DNA from: Candidatus Cloacimonadota bacterium
Lineage (GTDB): Bacteria > Cloacimonadota > Cloacimonadia > Cloacimonadales > TCS61
DNA length: 9,303 nucleotides
Reading direction: 5' to 3'
Assembly (NCBI GenBank): GCA_030638385.1
Contig: DAOWES010000049.1
Location: 1-9,303 of the forward strand
Shown here piece after piece: positions 1 through 6,040 of this stretch (positions are counted from its first letter, which is position 1; each line of letters starts with the position of its first letter). Both the position numbers and the translations under genes were made by a program. The notes under the pieces are model-generated. The model was not told the origin of the DNA. It saw only the letters and a program-made list of their open reading frames with translations, and did not search any database.

Positions 1-36
1 AGATAATTAATAATATGATAAATAATGGTTTTATTT

Positions 37-822
37 TCATTTAGTTGCATCCTGATACGCAAAATTTGCAGCTCCTAATGCTCCCGTAATAAACGGATCA
101 TCAGGAACAAATATCTCACAATCCAATACTTCCTCTAATGCTTTTTTCATCCCGCTATTTTTTGCCACACCACCTGTAAATACCAATGGTTGTTGCCAAT
201 GCAAAGGAGCAATTAAATTTCTTGTTCGCTTTGCTATGGACAAATGGATGGAACGAATAATCTCGTTTGCTTCCACTCCTTGTGAAATCAAACCAATAAT
301 CTCACTTTCGGCAAAAACCACACAAGTACTGTTGATAACAACATCGTTTTGGCAAGTTAGTGAAATTCTTCCCAAATCATCAACTGTTACTTCCAGGATA
401 TTAGCAGCAACTTCCAAAAATCTTCCTGTACCGGCAGCGCATTTATCATTCATCACAAAATCCAAAACTCGTCCTTTGGAATTTATCAATATTCCTTTGG
501 AGTCTTGGCCGCCAATATCGATTATCGCTTTTGCTTTTGGAAAGAGAAGATTTACACCTTTGGCATGACACGAAATCTCTGAAATCTTTTTATTTGAAAA
601 TGGAACAATATTTCTCCCATATCCGGTTGAATAGATTTTTGCGATATCACCATCTTTAATTTTAAGATTTTTTTTTGTTTCTGCTAAAAGCTCTTCTGCC
701 GTAGTTTTTGGATTCACTCCGGTAGTTTTGCACAAGGAATAAATATGCTTACCGTTTTCAATTACTGCCAGTTTGGAAGTACGTGAACCTAAGTCGATTC
801 CAATTGTAATTATTTTGTCCAT
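37..822 (-). CDS. CoA-substrate-specific enzyme activase (HgdC/BadF family)
   Basis: This 261-residue protein is a complete member of the ASKHA-fold activases (archerases). In this family a homodimer with one shared [4Fe-4S] cluster uses ATP to push an electron into a 2-hydroxyacyl-CoA dehydratase or a benzoyl-CoA reductase-type partner in the cytoplasm. Seen here are the N-terminal phosphate loop GIDLGSRTSK (8-17), the second phosphate motif IDIGGQDSK (101-109), the adenosine motif FTGGVAKN (215-222) and two cysteines, C128 in NDKCAAGTGRFLE and C167 in NSTCVVFAESE. Their spacing matches the two cluster ligands of HgdC. Length is normal (about 260). The start is fixed by the phosphate loop beginning within 10 residues. 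GGTGGAG at 825-831 is very close to the ATG, so coupling to the overlapping upstream frame may help initiation. No dehydratase subunit lies in the window, so the substrate (2-hydroxyglutaryl-CoA, lactoyl-CoA or other) cannot be named. Many such activases are single-gene orphans of unknown partner. Confidence 0.93.
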   Translation of the reverse strand: MDKIITIGIDLGSRTSKLAVIENGKHIYSLCKTTGVNPKTTAEELLAETKKNLKIKDGDIAKIYSTGYGRNIVPFSNKKISEISCHAKGVNLLFPKAKAIIDIGGQDSKGILINSKGRVLDFVMNDKCAAGTGRFLEVAANILEVTVDDLGRISLTCQNDVVINSTCVVFAESEIIGLISQGVEANEIIRSIHLSIAKRTRNLIAPLHWQQPLVFTGGVAKNSGMKKALEEVLDCEIFVPDDPFITGALGAANFAYQDATK

Positions 823-950
823 ATCTCCACCAATTCCGGGAAAATTTTTCCCGATTTATCCCGAAAAGTCCTAACTCCCGATTCCGCACTAATGCCTGCT
901 CCGGTTAATATCACAACTTTATCTTTTTTATCAATCTTAAGCTTTGTCAT
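810..950 (-). pseudogene. Sirtuin (Sir2/CobB) remnant, middle deleted
   Basis: A 46-codon frame runs from ATG (948-950) to TAA (810-812). Residues 12-30 contain VVILTGAGISAESGVRTFR, the Sir2 NAD-binding signature (GAGIS...SGI.xFR), at the normal distance from the N-terminus. After FRDKSGK the frame reads IFPELVEIWTK and stops. This lacks the expected GLW... continuation but resembles a sirtuin C-terminus of the 'GevLPeLve' kind. Family members are usually about 230-250 residues, so the catalytic His, the Zn ribbon and most of the Rossmann fold are missing. I infer an in-frame internal deletion of roughly 190-200 codons that preserved both ends. The frame starts 2 nt after the M16 stop and overlaps the activase start by 13 nt, as a native operon gene would. 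It cannot be an active deacylase. A short functional peptide or an assembly collapse are the alternatives. No clear Shine-Dalgarno precedes its ATG. Confidence 0.85.
837..853. repeat. Perfect inverted repeat in the sirtuin remnant
   Basis: CGGGAAAA and TTTTCCCG form perfect 8-bp arms around a single T. The repeat sits where the sirtuin N-terminal part meets the C-terminal-like part, so it may mark or have been created by the deletion junction. Confidence 0.7.
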
Positions 951-952
951 TA

Positions 953-3481
953 TTAATCCAAAATATGAATGTAGTAGTTATCCTGTTTGAAATATTCTCT
1001 CGCAAGTTCACTTATCGTTTCCACGTCCACATTATTTAAGCGGCTTTCCCGATTTAAATAAAATTCATAGCCTAAGCCGAGTGATTCCAAAGTAGAAAGC
1101 GTTTGAGCTTGCGATAACACACTTTCCTGATCTAACAAGCGCTGCCCACGAATATAATTCTTCGTTTTCTGCAAATCTTCCTGAGTAATCCCATTTTCCT
1201 TAATTTGTTCCAAAATGTTATTTATCACATCTAAAGTTTCTTGCTCTCGTTTTTTATCTACCACTGTACTCAAATTATAAAAACCGGTGTTCTGCATCGA
1301 TGTATAGCCAAAATGAGAAGAATAAGATAACCCTCGTTTCTCTCTTAATTCCTGAAATAACAAGGAATTTGTATCTCCACCGATTATTTGCGATAACACA
1401 TGAAAAGCTGTGCTTTTTTGATGATTTTCTAAACTACAAGCCAAACCGCCCCAATGTATGTTAGCTTGATTTAAATCTTTGTTATTTCGTTTAAAATGAT
1501 TTTTCGCTGAATTAATTATTGGATTTTGATGTGAATGATATACGCTGGATTTTTTTTGAAAAAACAGATGTTCGCAATTGGCAATCGTTTCCTCAAAGTT
1601 GAAATCTCCAACAATTGCCAAGCACATATTCCGGGGAACATAATGCTCTTGATACCAATCGATCATCTTTTTCCTACTCATCATCCTCATGCTTGTTTTG
1701 CTTCCCTCACGGTTTAGCAGATTACTATTTTTCCCAAAAAACATCTCTGCCCATAGATGTGCACCATAATATTGCGGAAAATCTTTCATTCTATCAAGAT
1801 TGCTGGAGAATGTGTTTCGCATATTTTCAAAATGTTCTTTTGGGAAAAGAGGCTTTTGCGTAATTTCGGCAATTATCTCCAAAGAAATTGGTAACATCTC
1901 ATTAAAACATTTCAATTTCACATTTGTAGTTTCCAAGCTCGGAGAGATACCCAGACTAATTCCATTTGAGCTACAAAAATTCATTAATTGTTTATAATTT
2001 CTGTTCTCATTACCATATAACAACAAACTTGATGTCATAAGGTTTGTTCCCAAATTAATACTTGTCTCATTAAGCTGAGACACACCATATGAAAGGGAAA
2101 CACCAACAGTAGGTTTTCCTTTTACTCGCTTTAATAATATTTTCATACCATTGGAAAGTGTAGTTTGAAAAAACTCTTTGTTTTGATAATCCTTATGAGA
2201 ACTTTTTTTCTCATCGTGAATATTTTTCAAGACCTCTTCCCGATCAAATTTACCTTTCCCAATATGGTAAACAAAAAGAGAATTCTTCTTAAAATAACGT
2301 TTAATTGATTTATCCACCACTTTCTTATTCAGGCTTTTTACAAGTTCCGGATATTCGAAAAAGTTGTTGTAATCGGAAAGAATTTCTTCATTTCCCAGAG
2401 CGGTTGCCAAAGACTCTACATACTCAAAAGAATAACGGTAAAAATGGGTAAGCTCTTTGATATTATCGGCAATTTCAATTTCGCTAAGTCCATAATTATA
2501 AAGACGTTCAAGTTCCTCTAAAAACACTTGGGAAATTTTATTTAAATCAGCACCTTTTTTGGGCATTACCAAAAAGATATTGATCCCATCATTTAAACCG
2601 CTAAGAGAATGAACTTTAATTGTATCAATAAGCTTTTCCACATTAAATAATCGATGAAACAAGCGCGAACTATTGCCAACTGCAAAAACTTTGCCAGCCA
2701 TTGATAAAGCATATGATTCCGGGTTTGTCTCGGCCAAATCGGGCAACACAAAAGCCAGCATATCACTAGATATTTTTTTATCAAAACAGATAACTTCAGG
2801 GATATTGGGAAAATCTTCTTTCATTATAGGAAGTTTTTCTACCTTCTTCTTTTGCCAATCTGCAAAATGAGGTTCCAGCATTTTCAGAAATTTTTCTTCT
2901 TCCAAATCTCCGGATGCAACCATAAAACAATTTGAAGGCGAATAATACTCCTGATAAAAACTTCGTAACTGATCAGCGGTAGATTTTTCTAAAGATTCCA
3001 AACTTCCAATAATCGGCTTTCGATAATTGTTTTTCTTAAAATATGTTTTAGCAATCTCCTCCACAAAAAAATCTTCCGGATCATCTTGATATTGTTTAAA
3101 TTCTTCAATTATCACTTTCTTTTCCGACTCAAAATCTCTATCCGTAAAATCTGCCTGCCTAACAATTTCCGCCATCAAACTAAGGGCTTCTTCTGTGAAC
3201 TTAGAAGGTAGCGTGATATAAAAACAAGTTGTATCAAACTCGGTGTAGGCATTAATGCTTCCACCCAAAAATGTAACTCTATCCATTAAAGAATTATCAG
3301 GATATTTCTTGGTAGATTTAAAAACCAAATGCTCAACGAAGTGGCTGTAACCGGCTTGATTATCCAATTCACGTGCAGAGCCCATGCGAACATAAAGCTG
3401 AATACTGATAAGCGGATTTGAATTATCGCGGGCTGTGATTACACTAAATCCATTTTTAAAATTTTGTTTATTAACGTTCAT
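953..3481 (-). CDS. M16 family zinc metallopeptidase, two-repeat single chain
   Basis: This 842-residue protein is a complete peptidase of the pitrilysin / processing-peptidase family (M16). These enzymes are clamshell proteases that degrade short peptides or process precursors. The inverted zinc motif HFVEH is at 47-51 (H47 and H51 bind zinc, E50 is the general base). The third ligand is E127 in ESEKKVIIEEF, 76 residues after H51 as in beta-MPP, with E120 the supporting acidic residue. A second M16 repeat begins near residue 438 (FFQTTLSNGMKILLKR) and lacks HxxEH. It instead carries the substrate-binding LREKRGLSY motif at 712-720, so both halves of an active clamshell are in one chain. No signal peptide or membrane segment is seen, which suggests cytoplasmic action. 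The start is supported by AAGGA 5 nt upstream, inside the end of folE2, and by the N-terminus matching the usual 'L.NGl.v' opening about 35 residues before the zinc motif. The substrate is unknown; a link to FolE2 is suggested only by the overlap. Confidence 0.93.
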   Translation of the reverse strand: MNVNKQNFKNGFSVITARDNSNPLISIQLYVRMGSARELDNQAGYSHFVEHLVFKSTKKYPDNSLMDRVTFLGGSINAYTEFDTTCFYITLPSKFTEEALSLMAEIVRQADFTDRDFESEKKVIIEEFKQYQDDPEDFFVEEIAKTYFKKNNYRKPIIGSLESLEKSTADQLRSFYQEYYSPSNCFMVASGDLEEEKFLKMLEPHFADWQKKKVEKLPIMKEDFPNIPEVICFDKKISSDMLAFVLPDLAETNPESYALSMAGKVFAVGNSSRLFHRLFNVEKLIDTIKVHSLSGLNDGINIFLVMPKKGADLNKISQVFLEELERLYNYGLSEIEIADNIKELTHFYRYSFEYVESLATALGNEEILSDYNNFFEYPELVKSLNKKVVDKSIKRYFKKNSLFVYHIGKGKFDREEVLKNIHDEKKSSHKDYQNKEFFQTTLSNGMKILLKRVKGKPTVGVSLSYGVSQLNETSINLGTNLMTSSLLLYGNENRNYKQLMNFCSSNGISLGISPSLETTNVKLKCFNEMLPISLEIIAEITQKPLFPKEHFENMRNTFSSNLDRMKDFPQYYGAHLWAEMFFGKNSNLLNREGSKTSMRMMSRKKMIDWYQEHYVPRNMCLAIVGDFNFEETIANCEHLFFQKKSSVYHSHQNPIINSAKNHFKRNNKDLNQANIHWGGLACSLENHQKSTAFHVLSQIIGGDTNSLLFQELREKRGLSYSSHFGYTSMQNTGFYNLSTVVDKKREQETLDVINNILEQIKENGITQEDLQKTKNYIRGQRLLDQESVLSQAQTLSTLESLGLGYEFYLNRESRLNNVDVETISELAREYFKQDNYYIHILD

Positions 3482-4271
3482 GGGAATCCTTGCTCACCAC
3501 ACAAGCATAAGCATTGTGGCTGTGAATAGATTCAAAGTTCTCTGCTTCAACTTTGAAATAGGTAATGCGTTTATCGGCTCGTAATTTTGCGGTTATATCT
3601 CTCACCATATCCTCTACAAATCCCGGATTTTCATAAGCTTTTTCGGTTACATATTTTTCATCAACTCTCTTTAGAAGCGGATATATTTCGCAACTAACAG
3701 AAGATTCAACAATCTCAATAATATCTTCTAACCAAACAAATCCATCATATTCAACTTCAACAACAACTACAGAACGCTGATTATGAGCACCATATTTGCT
3801 AATCTCTTTTGAACAAGGGCACAATGATGTAACCGGCACTTCTACCCCAATTTTCAGTTTATACTCTTCATTATATGAAGATTCGAAAAAGCAGTTATAA
3901 GAGAGTAAAGACTCTATTTTGGAAACAGGCGCATGCTTTCTAATAAAATATGGAAAACGGATATCTACGTAAGCTATATCTGCATTTAAGGAACTTTTGA
4001 TTTCTGCTAAAAACTCTTCTAAGTTCGCGATTAAACTTTCTTTATGAAATCTGTTCAACACCTCAATAAATCTACTCATATGAGTACCGCGATGATGATG
4101 TGGTAACTCAACAAAAATATCTATATCTGCAACTGTATTTTGTGTTTTATTGGTTCGATCATCCACAATTATCGGATAGCGAACTCCCTTCACACCAACT
4201 TTATCAATTGTTACTTTCCGATTATCTTTCAGGCTTTGAATATCAACCTTGTTTTCAATTTCACATTTCAT
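3471..4271 (-). CDS. folE2: GTP cyclohydrolase FolE2 (type IB)
   Basis: At 266 residues this is a full-length GTP cyclohydrolase IB (COG1469, tunnel-fold family). It converts GTP to 7,8-dihydroneopterin triphosphate plus formate, the first step of folate synthesis and of queuosine-type deazapurines. Family hallmarks are present: PHHHRGTHMSRF (57-68), the active-site segment PVTSLCPCSKEISKYGAHNQRS (146-167) with C151 and H163, NPGFVEDMVRD (215-225) with E220, and the C-terminal ESIHSHNAYA (247-256). Nothing essential looks missing. The start follows the apbE stop by 6 nt. GAGG at 4283-4286 (minus strand), lying across the end of apbE, is the likely ribosome binding site. The gene ends inside the M16 gene (11-nt overlap). 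FolE2 does not depend on zinc and in some bacteria replaces FolE under zinc limitation through Zur. No Zur-like site was recognised here, so it may simply be the only GTP cyclohydrolase of this organism. Confidence 0.96.
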   Translation of the reverse strand: MKCEIENKVDIQSLKDNRKVTIDKVGVKGVRYPIIVDDRTNKTQNTVADIDIFVELPHHHRGTHMSRFIEVLNRFHKESLIANLEEFLAEIKSSLNADIAYVDIRFPYFIRKHAPVSKIESLLSYNCFFESSYNEEYKLKIGVEVPVTSLCPCSKEISKYGAHNQRSVVVVEVEYDGFVWLEDIIEIVESSVSCEIYPLLKRVDEKYVTEKAYENPGFVEDMVRDITAKLRADKRITYFKVEAENFESIHSHNAYACVVSKDSHER

Positions 4272-4277
4272 CTTCTT

Positions 4278-5273
4278 TTATTCCTCTTCAATATATCTTT
4301 TCATATTATTAGAAAATATTTTTTCCAATTTGCCATTAATTTCCGTAACCATCATCACTTCCACACCATCTATTCTATCAGCTAATTCAACAGCCTTGTC
4401 ATGCTCCATCACAAAAAAAGCAGTTGAATAAGCATCTGCCAACATTGCGTTTTCGGCGATAACTGTTACCGAAATATTTTCATTGGCCGGATATCCGGTT
4501 TGGGGATTGAGAATATGATGATAACGTATGCCATCAATTTCAAAGTATCGCTCGTAATCACCGGATGTAACAATGGCATTATTGGCAATGCTTATCTTGC
4601 CAAAAAGCTCTCCGCGTTCGGCTCGTGGATGCTGAATGCCAATGAGAAGTGGTTTCTTTTTCCCTATGATGCGAATATCTCCACCCGCATTAATAATCGC
4701 GGTTTCCACGTTATTCGCTCGCAATAATTCAATTACTTTATCAATAATAAAACCTTTCGCAATACTTCCAAAATTCAATTCAAGTTCTTTGGGTTTTGTA
4801 ATATTCTTTTTTGTATAGGAAACTTTATCAAATCCGACCTGTCTTAATGTCTGTTCAAGCTGATCCTCGGTAGGAATTACTTGATTATCGAAATCCCATA
4901 GTTTTGATAATTTCCCTACCGAAACATCATAAAGAAAACCTGTTTGATTGTAGATCTCCTCAGACATTTTTAATATTTCAAATATTTCCTCATCAATCTC
5001 CGAATTAGTTAATTCATTAATCTTGGAGATCTCACTATCCTCATTATAAAAATCGAATTTCTTCTCATATTTCTCGATCAAATTGATCGATTCATCAATT
5101 AGCTTAGCGCCATCTTTATCTTTTGTTTCAATCTCAATTTCGATAAATGTATCCATTACCAAAGCAGATTTAGAGAAAGTATATATTTTTGTATTATGAA
5201 AATAAAAAGCCAAAAAAATTACCAAAAAAAAGATTCCGACATTTATAATATATCTCTTATTTTTTTTATCCAT
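4278..5273 (-). CDS. apbE: FAD:protein FMN transferase ApbE, membrane-anchored
   Basis: This 331-residue protein belongs to the ApbE family, Mg-dependent flavin transferases that attach FMN from FAD to Thr/Ser of target flavoproteins such as Rnf or Nqr subunits. One N-terminal membrane segment (about 8-24) is followed by the family opening ALVMDTFIEIEI (37-48). Next come NFGSIAKGFIIDKV (167-180), the NAGGDIRIIG motif (195-204), HHILNPQTGYP (252-262) and the metal-site segment DAYSTA (280-285) with D280 and T284. Length is typical. There is no lipobox Cys, so the anchor is a transmembrane helix or uncleaved signal, facing outward. The start has AAGGG 7 nt upstream (5281-5285). It is the first gene of the minus-strand row. 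No rnf, nqr or other covalent flavoprotein gene is in the window, so its target lies elsewhere. An extracellular flavinylated electron-transfer protein is possible. Confidence 0.95.
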   Translation of the reverse strand: MDKKNKRYIINVGIFFLVIFLAFYFHNTKIYTFSKSALVMDTFIEIEIETKDKDGAKLIDESINLIEKYEKKFDFYNEDSEISKINELTNSEIDEEIFEILKMSEEIYNQTGFLYDVSVGKLSKLWDFDNQVIPTEDQLEQTLRQVGFDKVSYTKKNITKPKELELNFGSIAKGFIIDKVIELLRANNVETAIINAGGDIRIIGKKKPLLIGIQHPRAERGELFGKISIANNAIVTSGDYERYFEIDGIRYHHILNPQTGYPANENISVTVIAENAMLADAYSTAFFVMEHDKAVELADRIDGVEVMMVTEINGKLEKIFSNNMKRYIEEE

Positions 5274-5329
5274 TCATAATCCCTTATGTTTCATGTTATT
5301 AGTGGTAACGAAAAATCGAGAGCATTTTT

Positions 5330-5335
5330 TGTCAA
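5330..5335 (-). promoter_or_regulatory. Possible -35 box upstream of apbE
   Basis: An exact TTGACA reads toward apbE, ending about 55 nt before its start. At 16-18 nt spacing only TTCGTT-like sequences appear where a -10 is expected, so this is weak evidence for a sigma-70-type promoter. The gap is otherwise the only place for the operon promoter. Confidence 0.2.
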
Positions 5336-5457
5336 TTTGTTATAGATGAGGCAAATCCCTTAAAAAGCATTAATCCCATAAGATTCTTTATAACAACGAC
5401 ATAATAGTTAATTCCCTGCGAAATATAACAAGAAATACTACCGCTTTGAAAATACAA

Positions 5458-5476
5458 TTATTGCTATTAGCAATAA
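5458..5476. repeat. Perfect inverted repeat, 9-bp arms
   Basis: TTATTGCTA and TAGCAATAA are exact reverse complements around a single T. This is the longest palindrome of the intergenic cluster. It could be an operator (dimeric regulator) or a short hairpin. Confidence 0.6.
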
Positions 5477-5533
5477 ACATTCCCCCACCCGATTCTAGCA
5501 ACGAAATCTAAGAAATCATCGCCTTGTTTATTT

Positions 5534-5549
5534 TTTCATTATAATGAAA
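5534..5549. repeat. Perfect 16-bp palindrome
   Basis: TTTCATTATAATGAAA is fully self-complementary with no spacer. Short complementary flanks (GCCTT at 5521, AAGGC at 5569) could extend it into a larger imperfect structure. Confidence 0.6.
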
Positions 5550-5671
5550 TAAAACGAGTTCGTCAAATAAGGCTTTATGATCAAAGATACGTGTTTAGAA
5601 GTGCAAAAAATAGCTACAGATAATTGTGCCATTTCTCTGATATTTTTTCGGAAAATGTGCGCGTGGAAATG

Positions 5672-5693
5672 AAAATATTTGACAGAATATTTT
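5672..5693. repeat. Inverted repeat, 8-bp arms, around a TTGACA
   Basis: AAAATATT and AATATTTT flank the 6-nt spacer TGACAG. A plus-strand TTGACA (5679-5684) spans the left arm and spacer, so a protein bound to the repeat would cover a possible -35 box. No good -10 lies 16-18 nt downstream, so the promoter itself is doubtful. Confidence 0.5.
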
Positions 5694-5703
5694 TATTATC
5701 ACT

Positions 5704-5720
5704 TTTACATCTAATGTAAA
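5704..5720. repeat. Inverted repeat, 7-bp arms
   Basis: TTTACAT and ATGTAAA flank CTA. The size and symmetry fit a dimeric transcription-factor operator. It lies 15 nt before the strong Shine-Dalgarno at 5735-5742. Confidence 0.5.
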
Positions 5721-5734
5721 TTTATTTATTTCAT

Positions 5735-5742
5735 GAGGGAGG
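5735..5742 (+). promoter_or_regulatory. Strong Shine-Dalgarno before a 14-codon ORF
   Basis: GAGGGAGG lies 8 nt before the ATG at 5751. It is a better match to the anti-Shine-Dalgarno than most real starts in this window, yet it precedes only a 14-codon frame. Confidence 0.4.
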
Positions 5743-5750
5743 CAATACTT

Positions 5751-5795
5751 ATGTACTTATTTAAGTACACCTATTTCTTCGAAGAAAAAAAGTGA
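5751..5795 (+). CDS. Possible 14-residue leader peptide
   Basis: The frame MYLFKYTYFFEEKK ends in TGA. Six of its 14 residues are Phe or Tyr, and it has a strong ribosome binding site. Two adjacent palindromes (5752-5769 and 5774-5787) lie almost entirely inside the coding stretch. This resembles an attenuator-type leader peptide, but Phe, Tyr and Lys are also favoured by AT-rich random sequence. The next real gene (6041) has no link to aromatic amino acids, and no U-run terminator follows. Translation is unproven. Confidence 0.25.
   Translation: MYLFKYTYFFEEKK
5752..5769. repeat. Inverted repeat, 8-bp arms
   Basis: TGTACTTA and TAAGTACA are exact reverse complements around TT. The left arm includes the last two bases of the ATG of the 14-codon ORF, so folding in RNA could hide that start codon. 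Confidence 0.55.
5774..5787. repeat. Perfect 14-bp palindrome
   Basis: TTTCTTCGAAGAAA is fully self-complementary and lies 4 nt after the previous repeat, inside the 14-codon ORF. It has the alternating TTC/GAA look of a heat-shock-element-like or operator site, with no further support. Confidence 0.55.
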
Positions 5796-5889
5796 ATTCA
5801 TCGGATATTCTTGGCTTTCAAACAAAGATATTTCTTTTCCTACTAAACGAAAAATCTCATTATAGAACAAATATTGAAATATTCAGAAA

Positions 5890-6027
5890 ATGGGGATACA
5901 TCACATACAAGTTACCTTAGATGCCCCAAAAGAAAATCATGATATAACAAGGATTACCGTTTACCATCGCAACCAGATGTCATCCAATGATGATTGTGTG
6001 TCAGAAGTTAAGAAAATGAAAAAGTAG
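5890..6027 (+). CDS. Small ORF of unknown function, 45 residues
   Basis: The frame opens with MGIHHIQVTLDAPK and ends VSEVKKMKK. I recognise no family. It has mixed composition (His, Asp, Asn, one Cys) rather than the Lys/Phe/Ile-only look of random AT-rich frames, which slightly favours coding or a decayed gene end. It has no clear Shine-Dalgarno. An in-frame stop lies 12 nt upstream of its ATG, so it cannot extend. Its TAG is directly followed by the AAGGAG of the vWA gene, so it could be translationally coupled to that gene. It may also be a chance frame. Confidence 0.25.
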   Translation: MGIHHIQVTLDAPKENHDITRITVYHRNQMSSNDDCVSEVKKMKK

Positions 6028-6033
6028 AAGGAG
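6028..6033 (+). promoter_or_regulatory. Ribosome binding site of the vWA gene
   Basis: AAGGAG lies 7 nt before the ATG at 6041, with ideal spacing. Together with the signal peptide that follows, it settles the start of this gene. Confidence 0.8.
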
Positions 6034-6040
6034 CAAGAAA

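Larger units (their letters stand above)
37..5273 (-). other. Probable operon apbE-folE2-M16-sir2 remnant-activase
   Basis: Five reading frames on the minus strand follow each other with almost no intergenic DNA. The apbE stop lies 6 nt before the folE2 start, folE2 and the M16 gene overlap by 11 nt, the sirtuin remnant starts 2 nt after the M16 stop, and the remnant overlaps the activase start by 13 nt. Such spacing normally means one transcript with translational coupling. The only gap large enough for a promoter is upstream of apbE. No terminator is visible in the 36 bases left after the activase, so the operon may continue beyond the window. Co-transcription is inferred. Confidence 0.75.
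5274..6040. other. Divergent intergenic region, palindrome-rich, no clear gene
   Basis: This 767-bp gap separates the divergent apbE and vWA genes and must hold both promoters. I find no recognisable protein family or RNA gene in it. It contains six perfect short inverted repeats between 5458 and 5787, two exact TTGACA boxes without good -10 partners, a 14-codon ORF with a strong ribosome binding site, and a 45-codon ORF near its right end. Outer complementary ends GCCTT (5521-5525) and AAGGC (5569-5573) could enclose the 5534-5549 palindrome in a larger fold. The size is striking next to the tight packing on its left. A decayed gene or an unrecognised regulatory RNA are both possible. Confidence 0.8.

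Noticed and set aside
236..568. 110-codon plus-strand frame opposite the activase
   Set aside because: Antisense shadow of a well-supported gene; no domain and no suitable ribosome binding site.
953..3481. Periplasmic or outer-membrane PqqL-type role for the M16 peptidase
   Set aside because: No signal peptide or membrane segment at the N-terminus, and the start is well supported, so a cytoplasmic role is more likely.
5577..5672. 31-codon plus-strand ORF starting MIKDTCLEVQK with AAGG a few bases upstream
   Set aside because: Short, no family recognised, weak ribosome binding site, and it ends inside an inverted repeat. Chance frames of this length are common in this DNA.
5792..5920. 42-codon frame from GTG at 5792 reading ILGFQTKIFLFLLNEK and onward
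   Set aside because: Needs a GTG start without a ribosome binding site, has typical AT-rich chance composition, and matches no family I know. A transposase remnant was considered but no motif supports it.
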